From NCBI GenBank assembly GCA_947457715.1, contig CANGXK010000017.1:1-17032 (forward strand): a stretch of 17,032 bases of DNA, written 5' to 3'. Numbering within the stretch: position 1 is the first letter of the stretch; every line of letters starts with the position of its first letter. Source of the stretch: Gemmatimonadota bacterium. GTDB taxonomy: Bacteria > Gemmatimonadota > Gemmatimonadetes > Gemmatimonadales > Gemmatimonadaceae. Shown piece after piece: positions 7,493-14,203 of the stretch. Below the pieces are notes generated by a model. It was not told the DNA's origin, did not search any database, and saw only the letters and a list, made by a program, of their open reading frames with translations. The translations under genes and the position numbers were made by a program.

Positions 7493-8185
7493 ATGACAAT
7501 GCTTGGCCTGACCCTCTTGGCGATCACGGCGTCCCTGTCGTTGTCCACCACGGCCGCCGCCCAGCGGGTCCGCTTCGGCTCGCACGGCGGCCTCTCGATC
7601 GCCACCATCACGGAACTCGACCCCACGTTGGCCTTCGGTGGCTTTGCGTTCGAGCGCAAACGGCGCGTCGGCGCCCAGGCGGGGGTCTTCGCTACGATTC
7701 CCGTGCGCGGTGCCTGGTCAGTGCAGCCCGAGGTGAATTACACCCAAAAGGGTGTGCGGGTGGAGACCTCCTTCGCGCCGGTGGATGGGGGTCCGGCCAC
7801 GATCGACGTCGACCTCGACTACGTGGAAGTTCCGGTGCTGCTGCGGTTCGACGCGGCGCGCAATCGCGCCTGGCACCCGTTCGCGGTGGCGGGGCCGTCA
7901 CTGGGAATCCGCACGCGCTGTCAGAGCGATCTCGCCACCTTGGGCGTCACCTACTCATCCCGCTGTGGGGCGCCCGACGGCGCGCTGTACACGATCGACA
8001 CGCCGTTCACGCGCACGGAGGTCGCCGGCGTGGTCGGTCTTGGGCTAACCGGCCCCCTCGGTCGGCGTCGCGGCGTCGCCGAGCTGCGCTACGCCCGGAG
8101 TCTCAGCACGATCAACGACCAAGCCGAAGCGCCGCTCTCGCCAAAGCACTCCGGCGTCTCCATTCTGTTCGGTATCGGCTTTTAA
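7493..8185 (+). CDS. PorT-like outer-membrane beta-barrel protein
   Basis: 230 residues. A signal peptide is clear: MTMLGLTLLAITASLSLST followed by TAAAQ, with likely cleavage after AAA. The mature part begins RVRFGSHGGLSIATI and alternates polar and hydrophobic residues, with signatures of the outer-membrane barrel family 2 (PorT-like): a G-rich first strand, WSVQPEVNYTQKGV, DYVEVPVLLRF, PFAVAGPSLGIR and a closing strand GVSILFGIGF. The terminal Phe is the usual recognition residue for the Bam assembly machine. Two cysteines (in TRCQSD and SSRCGAP) could form a loop disulphide. The ATG at 7493 is chosen for GGGAG at 7483-7487 with 5-nt spacing; ATG at 7490 or 7499 is possible. The cargo or partner cannot be told from sequence. 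It sits 34 bp after alaX and 32 bp before the DinB-family gene. Confidence 0.88.
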   Translation: MTMLGLTLLAITASLSLSTTAAAQRVRFGSHGGLSIATITELDPTLAFGGFAFERKRRVGAQAGVFATIPVRGAWSVQPEVNYTQKGVRVETSFAPVDGGPATIDVDLDYVEVPVLLRFDAARNRAWHPFAVAGPSLGIRTRCQSDLATLGVTYSSRCGAPDGALYTIDTPFTRTEVAGVVGLGLTGPLGRRRGVAELRYARSLSTINDQAEAPLSPKHSGVSILFGIGF

Positions 8186-8217
8186 CTCACCGCTTGCACA
8201 TCGCTCGGAGCACCTGC

Positions 8218-8760
8218 ATGACGATCACCCGTCCGTCGCCGTCGGAACACGCGCCGTTCGCCACCACCTACATCGACGCCACCGCCAAGGCCCTCGACGC
8301 CATGGGGACCGAGCACCTCTGGTCGCTGCTGGTCACGCAGCCGATGGCGCTCGTGGAGCTGCTCGACGCCGTCGACCCGGCGCGCGTGGACTACGCGTAT
8401 GCGCCGGGGAAGTGGACGTTGGGCGAGTCGCTGGTGCACGTCTCGGACACCGAGCGGGTGTTTGCCTATCGGCTCATGCGCGTGGCCCGTGGCGACATGA
8501 CCCCGCTGCCGGGCTTCGATCAGGACGCGTGGGTGCCGGAAAGCCGCACGGTGGGACGGCCACTTGACGACATTTTGACCGAAATCCAGACCGTGCGGGC
8601 GGCCACGCTGTCGCTGGTGAAGTCGCTGGACGAGAAAGCCTGGGGCCAAGTCGGTGTCGCCAGCGGACATCCGATCTCGCCGCGGGCGCTGGCGTGGATG
8701 ATCGCCGGACACTTTGCGCACCACCTCGATCTCACCCGCGATCGGTATCTCGCGTACTGA
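8218..8760 (+). CDS. DinB-family metal-binding four-helix protein
   Basis: 180 residues, the size of single-domain DinB/YfiT-like proteins. The family folds as a four-helix bundle with a three-histidine metal site; candidates here are His74 in SLVHVSDTE and His165 and His169 in GHFAHHLDL. Other family features are YAYAPGKWTLGESLVHV and the closing LTRDRYLAY helix. Members include thiol-dependent transferases and proteins of unknown role, so a precise reaction cannot be given. The start at ATG 8218 is supported by GGAG at 8207-8210, 7 nt upstream. It is 32 bp after the barrel gene, so it may be the last gene of an alaX-barrel-DinB transcript. A 102-bp gap with a possible promoter separates it from transketolase. 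Confidence 0.9.
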   Translation: MTITRPSPSEHAPFATTYIDATAKALDAMGTEHLWSLLVTQPMALVELLDAVDPARVDYAYAPGKWTLGESLVHVSDTERVFAYRLMRVARGDMTPLPGFDQDAWVPESRTVGRPLDDILTEIQTVRAATLSLVKSLDEKAWGQVGVASGHPISPRALAWMIAGHFAHHLDLTRDRYLAY

Positions 8761-8793
8761 TGTAATCGACCGATGCCAGCCCTCGGAATCCGC

Positions 8794-8799
8794 TAGATT
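8794..8799 (+). promoter_or_regulatory. Candidate -10 hexamer upstream of tkt
   Basis: TAGATT lies within ccgctagatttc (8790-8801), which is 11/12 identical to ccgctagctttc (14188-14199) just upstream of the Ada-like gene. If used, it would give a transcript with a leader of about 55 nt and a normal Shine-Dalgarno. No good -35 at standard spacing. Confidence 0.3.
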
Positions 8800-8850
8800 T
8801 CAGGTCTGTGGCGCCCACTCCACTGGAGCGCTTCACCTGACCGAAATTCC

Positions 8851-8854
8851 GGAG
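8851..8854 (+). promoter_or_regulatory. Ribosome binding site that fixes the GTG start of tkt
   Basis: GGAG is 8 nt upstream of the GTG at 8863. It supports the non-ATG start, since the conserved transketolase N-terminus begins only 9-12 residues later. Confidence 0.65.
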
Positions 8855-8862
8855 CGTTTTCC

Positions 8863-10875
8863 GTGTCCGCTGCTGCTGCCGTCACCGAGACCGAGCGTCT
8901 CGCGATCGATACGATCCGTACTTTGGCCATGGACGCGGTCCAGGCGGCCGAATCCGGCCACCCCGGCACCCCGATGGCGCTCGCGCCGCTGGCCTACGCG
9001 CTCTACACGCGTCACCTGCGTCACGACCCGTCGGCCCCGCGGTGGGCCGACCGCGACCGTTTCGTGCTGTCGGTGGGCCATGCCTCCATGCTGCTGTACG
9101 GCACGTTGCACATGGCGGGCTACGACCTGCCGCTGGCCGAGATCAAGCGCTTCCGGCAGTGGCAGAGCAAGACGCCGGGGCATCCTGAAGTGCATCACAC
9201 GCCCGGTGTGGAAACGACCACCGGCCCCCTCGGTCAGGGTGTCGCCAACGCCGTCGGGTTCGCCGTGGCCGAGTCGCACCTCGCGGCCGCGTTCAATCGC
9301 CCCGGCCATGACATCGTCGATCACTACACGTACTTCGTGGCAGGCGACGGCTGTCTCATGGAAGGCATTTCACACGAAGCGGCCAGCTACGCCGGTCACT
9401 TCAAGCTCGGCAAACTGATCGGCTTCTTCGACGACAACGGCATCACGATCGACGGCAGCACCGATCTCTCGTGCAGCGACAACGCCCAGCAGCGCTTCGC
9501 CGCCTATGGCTGGCAGGTGTTGCACGTGAACGACGTGAACGATCTCGCCGCCATCGACACCGCCATCGCCGAAGCGAAGGCCGATACGCAGCGTCCAACG
9601 ATGATCATCACGAAGACGCACATCGGCTTCGGGTCGCCCAACAAGCAGGACACCGCGAAGGCGCACGGTGAACCGTTGGGTGCGGCCGAAATCGCGCTCA
9701 CCAAAACGGCCTACGGCTGGCCCAGCACCGAACCGTTCTTCGTGCCCGATGCCGCGCGCGCGCATTGGACGGAGCGCGTGGCCACGCGGGCCGCGTCGCA
9801 CACCGAGTGGAAGACCAAGTGGGCGGCGTATCAGGCGGCGCATCCCGAACTCGCCGCCGAGTTGCTGCGTCGGAACGCCGGCACGGTCACGGCCGCACTC
9901 GACAGCGCGTTCCCCGTGTTCGACGCCAAGAGCGGCAACGTGGCGAGTCGTGCGGCGAGTGGCGTGGTGATCAACGCGATCGCATCCGCCGCCCCCGAGT
10001 TGGTCGGCGGCAGCGCGGATCTCACGGGGTCGAATCTCACCAACGTGAAGGGCGCGACGTACTACGCGCCCACGGCGGCCGCCGGTCGCAACTTCCATTT
10101 CGGCATTCGCGAACATGCGATGGGCGCGATCATGAACGGCATGGGACTGCACGGCGGCATCATCCCGTACGGCGGCACGTTCCTGGTGTTCAGTGACTAC
10201 ATGCGTCCGGCCATTCGCCTGGCCGCGCTCATGGGCGTGCAGGCGATCTATGTGTTCACGCACGATTCCATCGGACTCGGCGAAGACGGCCCCACGCACC
10301 AGCCCATCGAGCATCTCACGGCGCTGCGGTGCATCCCGAACCTGCTGGTGCTCCGTCCGGCCGATGCCGACGAAGTGAGTGAAGCGTGGCGCGTCGCGAT
10401 CGCGCATCGCAGCGGTCCGTCGGCCATCGTGCTCACGCGCCAGAAGCTGTCGTACTACAACGAGCCGGCGCGGGCGCGGGCGGGTGTGCCGCGCGGAGCC
10501 TATTTGGTGGCCGATACGAACGGCGTGCCGAACGTGGTGCTGATGGCGAGCGGCTCGGAAGTCGAGATCGCGCTGGCGGCGCGCGAGAAGCTGGCGGCCA
10601 GCGGCGTGACTGCGCGCGTGGTGAGCTGCCCCAGCCTCGAGCTGTTCGCCAAACAGGACGCGTCGTATCGCGCCAGCATTCTGCCCGCCGGCGTGCCGCG
10701 CGTGGCGGTGGAAGCGGCACATCCAATGTCGTGGCACCAGTGGGTGGGTGACACGGGCGCGATCGTGGGTATTTCGACCTTCGGTGCCAGCGCGCCGGCG
10801 CCCACGTTGTACGAGAAGTACGGCATTTCCGCCGACAACGTGGCCTCGACTGTGACGCAGCTGCTGGGCGCGTAG
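8863..10875 (+). CDS. tkt: Transketolase
   Basis: 670 residues (the well-known E. coli enzyme is about 663). It transfers two-carbon ketol units between sugar phosphates in the non-oxidative pentose phosphate pathway, using thiamine diphosphate and a divalent metal; cytoplasmic homodimer. Seen: [13 protein letters not shown] with His33 (substrate/cofactor contact), TTGPLGQG, the thiamine-diphosphate motif starting GDGCLMEG (161-168) and ending with [10 protein letters not shown], the pyrimidine-domain catalytic Glu417 in [23 protein letters not shown], and a C-terminal domain with [12 protein letters not shown]. All three domains are complete. The start is GTG at 8863. It appears to be transcribed on its own or as the last gene of the preceding cluster; no intrinsic terminator is visible after the stop. 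Codon use matches its neighbours. Confidence 0.98.
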   Translation: MSAAAAVTETERLAIDTIRTLAMDAVQAAESGHPGTPMALAPLAYALYTRHLRHDPSAPRWADRDRFVLSVGHASMLLYGTLHMAGYDLPLAEIKRFRQWQSKTPGHPEVHHTPGVETTTGPLGQGVANAVGFAVAESHLAAAFNRPGHDIVDHYTYFVAGDGCLMEGISHEAASYAGHFKLGKLIGFFDDNGITIDGSTDLSCSDNAQQRFAAYGWQVLHVNDVNDLAAIDTAIAEAKADTQRPTMIITKTHIGFGSPNKQDTAKAHGEPLGAAEIALTKTAYGWPSTEPFFVPDAARAHWTERVATRAASHTEWKTKWAAYQAAHPELAAELLRRNAGTVTAALDSAFPVFDAKSGNVASRAASGVVINAIASAAPELVGGSADLTGSNLTNVKGATYYAPTAAAGRNFHFGIREHAMGAIMNGMGLHGGIIPYGGTFLVFSDYMRPAIRLAALMGVQAIYVFTHDSIGLGEDGPTHQPIEHLTALRCIPNLLVLRPADADEVSEAWRVAIAHRSGPSAIVLTRQKLSYYNEPARARAGVPRGAYLVADTNGVPNVVLMASGSEVEIALAAREKLAASGVTARVVSCPSLELFAKQDASYRASILPAGVPRVAVEAAHPMSWHQWVGDTGAIVGISTFGASAPAPTLYEKYGISADNVASTVTQLLGA

Positions 10876-11013
10876 TCACGGGACGCGCCGGTTGCTCGGT
10901 CGGCACCACCATTACCGGTTGCAGGCGTGACCAGACAATCAGTGGCGGAATCGACACTGACACTGATCCCTGCAGCCGAGCCGCTCGCTATCGACCGTTC
11001 GCTATCGGTCCCT

Positions 11014-11301
11014 CTATCGCTCCGTTTTCAGATCCACCAGCTGCAGTCGCAAGTCATCGTCGTCACGCGTGGGTTCACCCCAACTGCCGTGCATCGCCAT
11101 ACACTCAAGCCACCAAAGGCCCGTGGCTGAAAGCAGGGTGAACCGGCCGCCGGGCGCGGTGCGGACCATGACCGACGGCTCACCAGTGCATCGCCCGCCG
11201 TGCTCGCGGGTGTTGCGCGCAATGAACCGCTCGGCCTCAGCCAGATGATCGCCGTCGCGTACCCAGGCAAAGCGCGGCGGGGATTGGGGGTCGAATCGCA
11301 T
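11014..11301 (-). CDS. Small hypothetical protein (95 aa)
   Basis: 95 residues, not recognised. The sequence is acidic-basic mixed with an aromatic centre (LWWLECMAMHGSW), two cysteines, and no signal peptide or membrane segment, so it is probably cytoplasmic. Reasons to call it coding: reverse-strand frame with normal G+C-biased third positions, a plausible globular composition, and no better gene on the other strand. No Shine-Dalgarno precedes the ATG at 11301. It converges with tkt; the 138 bp between them (10876-11013) hold only a short tangle of tcgctatcg-type repeats near 10984-11020 and no clear terminator. It diverges from the DUF2911 gene across a repeat-bearing gap. Confidence 0.55.
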   Translation of the reverse strand: MRFDPQSPPRFAWVRDGDHLAEAERFIARNTREHGGRCTGEPSVMVRTAPGGRFTLLSATGLWWLECMAMHGSWGEPTRDDDDLRLQLVDLKTER

Positions 11302-11378
11302 AGCTGAGGCGGGCGTTCGGGGGGATCGGAAACCAGCTTAAGTCTCGTGCGCGATGGCGGGTTCCTGAGCTCCGGCGA

Positions 11379-11388
11379 GTTCCGGAAC
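11379..11388. repeat. Perfect 10-bp palindrome GTTCCGGAAC
   Basis: Self-complementary GTTCCGGAAC lies just upstream of the long inverted repeat in the divergent gap. A further gttcc at 11361-11365 could also pair with its right half. Possible protein-binding site; nothing else supports a role. Confidence 0.4.
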
Positions 11389-11393
11389 AGCCT

Positions 11394-11493
11394 GAACGCG
11401 GAAATGGCGGAAAGGCACCGAACAGCACAGATAAGCAAAGCGCGCTTTTACCGTATCAGTGTTCTTTCAGTGTCTTCCGCGATCTCCGTGTTC
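11394..11493. repeat. Long imperfect inverted repeat (hairpin-type intergenic element)
   Basis: The left arm beginning gaacgcggaaatggcgga (11394) is complementary, with a few mismatches and one bulge, to the right arm ending gatctccgtgttc (11493); about 22 of 28 positions pair. The centre contains the perfect 12-bp palindrome aaagcgcgcttt (11437-11448). The right arm shows spaced cagtg/ccgcg/ccgtg blocks starting at 11457, 11468, 11477 and 11486. The whole element lies in the 279-bp gap (11302-11580) between divergent genes. Its translations (NTEIAEDTER on the minus strand) resemble spurious peptides from dispersed repeats in several phyla; that comparison is from memory. Confidence 0.7.
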
Positions 11494-11515
11494 TGGCTGT
11501 TCGTTGTTGCTGCTG

Positions 11516-11543
11516 TTGTCGTGACCACGACCCCTCGCATATT
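11516..11543 (+). promoter_or_regulatory. Candidate promoter with overlapping palindrome for the DUF2911 gene
   Basis: TTGTCG (11516-11521) and CATATT (11538-11543) are each 4/6 matches to the -35 and -10 consensus with 16-bp spacing. The perfect inverted repeat GTCGTG-ac-CACGAC (11518-11531) overlaps the -35, as an operator might. No Shine-Dalgarno is seen before the ATG at 11581. Confidence 0.3.
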
Positions 11544-11580
11544 CCCCCGGCCGCCCCCCTCCCACCGGTCATCCCCACCC

Positions 11581-12735
11581 ATGCGACTTTTCGCCACCAC
11601 CCTCGTCACCAGCGCCGCGCTCCTCGCCGCGACGTCGGTATCCGCCCAGTCTGCCTCGCTCGTGTACCGACTCGGCAAAGACACCGTGGCCATCGAGCAG
11701 TACACGCGCTCCGCCACCGGTATGACCGGCGAGATGGTGCAGCGCTCGGGAGCAACGGTGGCGCGCTACCTGTACGCGATCACGCTGGCGAAGAACGGGC
11801 GGCCGACGACCGCGTCGATCAAGCGCCTGAACGCCGATGGCTCGCTGCCACCCAATGCGCCCAGCGATACGCGCTTCACCGTGACCGCCGACTCCATCGT
11901 GCGTGAAGGTGTGTTCGCTGACAGCATGCCACGACGCGCCTTCGCCGCCAAGCAGGCGCTGATCAACTTCCCGACGTTCATCTACGGCCCCACGGAACTG
12001 CTGGCGGGGCTCGCCAAGAGCGGTGGTGCCGTCGACTCGCTCCCCGCCCTCGGCGTCGCCGGGAATCTCGGTTTCACCGGGATCGTGCCCGCCGGCGGCG
12101 ATAGCGTGCGCCTGCGCGGCGGTGCCTACGCGATGGTCCTGCGCTTCGATGCCGGCCACCGCCTGCAGTTGGTGGACGGCTCGTTCACCACCAACAAGTC
12201 GATCGCCACGCGCGGGGCGGGAGGGCTCGACATGGCCGCCATCGCGAAGAGCATGAAGCCCACCGGCACGTTGTCGCTGCGCGAGACTGCGCGCGGCGCA
12301 TTCGGACAGGGTGGCATCGTGATCGTCGATTACGGCCGGCCCTCAGTGCGCGACCGCAGCGTGTGGGGCGGCACGCTGGTGCCCTTCGACACCGTGTGGC
12401 GCACCGGCGCCAACGACGCCACGCACCTGTTCACGTCGCGCACGCTCACCATGGGTGACCTCGTCATCCCGCCGGGCGCGTACACGTTGTTCGTGCAGCA
12501 CACGCGCGCCGGCACGTGGCTCATCGTGAACACGCAAGTGGGACAGTGGGGCACGAACTACTCGGCCGCGAATGATCTCGGGCGCGTGGCCATGCAGATG
12601 AACGCCACACCGAGTCACGTGGAAGAATTCACGATTGCGGTGCGTTCGATGGGACCGACGCGTGGTGCGATCGAGATGTCGTGGGGACCGGGGATGGTGA
12701 GCGCGCCGTTCACGGCCTCAGTGGTGCGGCCGTGA
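11581..12735 (+). CDS. Secreted protein with C-terminal DUF2911 domain
   Basis: 384 residues. Signal peptide MRLFATTLVTSAALLAATSV then SAQ, likely cleaved after SAQ or SA, so exported. Residues about 250-384 are DUF2911: GRPSVRDRSVWGG, LVPFDTVWRTGANDATHLF, LVIPPGAYTLFVQ, TWLIVNTQVGQWG, NDLGRVAMQM and a closing MSWG strand. This domain is common in Bacteroidota and Gemmatimonadota and has no known function. The preceding ~225 residues (LVYRLGKDTVAIEQY to DMAAIAKSM) are a beta-rich region I do not recognise. The frame is open back to 11347, but that extension is repeat sequence; ATG 11581 with the signal peptide is the natural start. The stop overlaps the next gene's GTG (gtga), suggesting translational coupling to the peroxidase. 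Confidence 0.88.
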   Translation: MRLFATTLVTSAALLAATSVSAQSASLVYRLGKDTVAIEQYTRSATGMTGEMVQRSGATVARYLYAITLAKNGRPTTASIKRLNADGSLPPNAPSDTRFTVTADSIVREGVFADSMPRRAFAAKQALINFPTFIYGPTELLAGLAKSGGAVDSLPALGVAGNLGFTGIVPAGGDSVRLRGGAYAMVLRFDAGHRLQLVDGSFTTNKSIATRGAGGLDMAAIAKSMKPTGTLSLRETARGAFGQGGIVIVDYGRPSVRDRSVWGGTLVPFDTVWRTGANDATHLFTSRTLTMGDLVIPPGAYTLFVQHTRAGTWLIVNTQVGQWGTNYSAANDLGRVAMQMNATPSHVEEFTIAVRSMGPTRGAIEMSWGPGMVSAPFTASVVRP

Positions 12736-13238
12736 GCACGCCGCACAACCTCTCCGACTTCACCGTCACGTCGGTGCAGGGTGAGCCAATGCCGCTGTCG
12801 TCACTGCGGGGCGGCGTCACGCTCGTGGTGAACGTAGCGAGCCAGTGTGGACTCACACCGCAGTATGCCGGGCTCGAAGAGCTGTGGCGCACGTACCGCG
12901 AGCAGGGCCTTACGGTGCTCGGCTGTCCGTGCAATCAGTTCGGCGGGCAGGAGCCCGGCACTGAAGACACCATCGTGCAGTTTTGCAGTACGCGCTTCGA
13001 CGTCACCTTTCCGCTCACGGCGAAACTCAACGTGAATGGCAGCGATGCCGACGCGCTTTGGCAGTGGATGAAGAGCGAGAAGCCCGGACTACTCGGGACT
13101 ACGTCGGTAAAGTGGAACTTCACGAAGTTCCTGATCGGTCGCGATGGTAGGGTGATCGAGCGTTTCAATCCGACCACCGTGCCGAGCGACATGATTCCGG
13201 CTATCGAGCGCGCGCTCGCAACGCCAGCGGGAGCGTGA
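12732..13238 (+). CDS. Glutathione peroxidase family protein (Cys type, probably thioredoxin-dependent)
   Basis: 168 residues, no signal peptide, thioredoxin fold. The catalytic tetrad is complete: Cys39 in NVASQCGLTPQY (cysteine in place of selenocysteine), Gln73 in CNQFGGQEPG, Trp128 and Asn129 in VKWNFTKFLI. Cys85 (QFCSTRFDVTFPL) lies 46 residues after Cys39, the spacing between peroxidatic and resolving cysteines in yeast Gpx3 as I recall it, so reduction by thioredoxin rather than glutathione is likely. It reduces hydrogen peroxide or lipid hydroperoxides. The start GTG at 12732 overlaps the DUF2911 stop by 4 bp; no other start fits the conserved N-terminus. The last 38 bp overlap the 3' end of the convergent membrane-protease gene. 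An odd extra Cys pair is in LGCPCNQ (65 and 67), where most relatives have a Phe or similar before the PCNQ. Confidence 0.94.
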   Translation: MSTPHNLSDFTVTSVQGEPMPLSSLRGGVTLVVNVASQCGLTPQYAGLEELWRTYREQGLTVLGCPCNQFGGQEPGTEDTIVQFCSTRFDVTFPLTAKLNVNGSDADALWQWMKSEKPGLLGTTSVKWNFTKFLIGRDGRVIERFNPTTVPSDMIPAIERALATPAGA

Positions 13239-14061
13239 GCAGGATCGCGCACAGTGTATTGATGGCGATGGCCAGCAGCATCGCAATCGAGACCGATTCG
13301 CTGGTCCGCGTGGTCCATTGCCGCGCGTCACGTAACCGCGGCACGATGGTGGTATCCCAGAGGGCGGGAGCCGCCTGCTGCAGCAGCCACCATAGCAGCG
13401 CCGTCACGAGCAGGGCGGCGGCGCTCCAGATGGCCAGCGTGACGACACCGTGCCAGGTGCCGCGCACATCGGAGGCACTCAGGTGCATCGAACCGCCGAC
13501 CGAAATACTGACGTAGGCGAACAGGGCCCATCGCCACCACGCCGCGTCGTTGAGGTGCCACGCGGACATGCTCCACGCCGACGTGCTCCACGTGGCCGGG
13601 GGCGTCAGGCCTAGCAACTGCTGCGCCGACCACAGGATCACCATCGCCCCGACCACCAGCGGCGCGATGCCGATCACGATCGTCCCCACGCGCTGGTATG
13701 CACTCGACGGATCGTACGAGTGCTCGACCGACCCCAGCGCACCGTCAGCCGCCTGCGCGTCAAACCACTTGACGCGAAGCACGCGGTGCCGAAAGAGCAC
13801 GCAGGCAATCACGTGACTGCCTTCGTGCACGATGGTGCCGGGCAGGCCGAAGAGGTAGAGCTGGAGGCGGCGGCCGAACAGTCGACTGGACCGCCGGGCC
13901 AGCAACTGCGCCGACCAGTGCATGGCAACGAGAAGAAGCAGGGGCGCGAGGAGCGATGCGCCTGCCAATCGCGAGTTGTCGATCAGGACCTCAGTGCACG
14001 CTGGCCGGCAGACGATCGTGCCGCGCAGGAATCCCACGGGCGACCTCGGCGGGAAGTGCAT
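13201..14061 (-). CDS. Polytopic membrane protein with HExxH motif (M50-like metalloprotease)
   Basis: 286 residues from ATG 14061. Six likely membrane segments: about 33-52, 66-90, 124-150, 176-194, 205-228 and 256-280. The second segment carries LPGTIVHEGSHVIAC, with HEGSH at 79-83 fitting the HExxH zinc site of the membrane-embedded M50 group. A possible third ligand is Asp198 in MHLSASDVRG, and IGIAPLVVG (130-138) matches the AP-x-x-x-G block often seen in M50B-like proteins. Substrate unknown; relatives include intramembrane proteases and uncharacterised proteins, so activity is inferred. Start uncertain: ATG 14061 has no Shine-Dalgarno, while GTG 14037 has GAGG 6 nt upstream. Residues 157-168 contain a short tandem repeat (WSTSA/WSMSA). 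Its 3' end overlaps the peroxidase by 38 bp. Confidence 0.8.
   Translation of the reverse strand: MHFPPRSPVGFLRGTIVCRPACTEVLIDNSRLAGASLLAPLLLLVAMHWSAQLLARRSSRLFGRRLQLYLFGLPGTIVHEGSHVIACVLFRHRVLRVKWFDAQAADGALGSVEHSYDPSSAYQRVGTIVIGIAPLVVGAMVILWSAQQLLGLTPPATWSTSAWSMSAWHLNDAAWWRWALFAYVSISVGGSMHLSASDVRGTWHGVVTLAIWSAAALLVTALLWWLLQQAAPALWDTTIVPRLRDARQWTTRTSESVSIAMLLAIAINTLCAILLTLPLALRARAR
13561..13590 (+). repeat. Two tandem 15-bp units inside the membrane-protease gene
   Basis: cgcggacatgctcca (13561-13575) and cgccgacgtgctcca (13576-13590) match at 13 of 15 positions. They are in frame in the reverse-strand gene and encode WSTSA then WSMSA in a loop between membrane segments. Likely a slippage duplication that keeps the frame. 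Confidence 0.75.
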
Positions 14062-14095
14062 GGGAGGTGTGATCTGCAGGCGGGGGCGTGGTCAT
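13991..14095 (-). other. Possible short overlapping ORF with a strong ribosome binding site
   Basis: Reverse-strand ATG at 14095 is preceded by GGAG (14106-14103) with ideal 7-nt spacing, and opens 34 codons (MTTPPPADHTSHALPAEVA...) ending in TGA at 13993-13991. It overlaps the first ~70 bp of the membrane-protease gene in another frame. It may be a leader ORF, the true start of the protease separated by a one-base indel, or chance. Confidence 0.25.
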
Positions 14096-14129
14096 CAGAA
14101 TGCTCCAAATCGCCATCGAGGTGAGGTCC

Positions 14130-14152
14130 GGCTAAGGATAGCCCGATATCGG
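14130..14152. promoter_or_regulatory. Paired palindromes in the divergent gap
   Basis: GGCTA-agga-TAGCC (14130-14143) is directly followed and slightly overlapped by the perfect palindrome CCGATATCGG (14143-14152). They lie between the divergent membrane-protease and Ada-like genes. Reverse-strand TATCCT (14140-14135), inside the first palindrome, could be a -10 for the protease gene. Operator role is conjecture. Confidence 0.3.
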
Positions 14153-14190
14153 CCAACTGGCGCCCCGCTGCAGCCCACTCCCCGACCCGC

Positions 14191-14196
14191 TAGCTT
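14191..14196 (+). promoter_or_regulatory. Candidate -10 hexamer of a leaderless promoter for the Ada-like gene
   Basis: TAGCTT ends 7 nt before the ATG at 14204, and the intervening bases (tcccccg) offer no Shine-Dalgarno. This is the same geometry as at the S41-like gene (6215-6202). The surrounding ccgctagctttc is nearly identical to the sequence upstream of tkt. Confidence 0.38.
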
Positions 14197-14203
14197 TCCC
14201 CCG

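Noticed and set aside
9370..10737. A 455-codon minus-strand ORF inside transketolase
   Set aside because: Arg/His/Gly-rich shadow of a securely identified gene; no signal of its own.
10876..11020. Intrinsic terminator after tkt
   Set aside because: Short inverted pieces (gaccg...cggtc) exist, but there is no stable G+C stem followed by a T-run.
11347..11580. N-terminal extension of the DUF2911 frame
   Set aside because: The extension is the inverted-repeat element; a normal signal peptide begins at ATG 11581.
13922..14203. Upstream extension of the Ada-like frame
   Set aside because: It would be antisense to the membrane-protease gene, and the domain similarity starts after ATG 14204.
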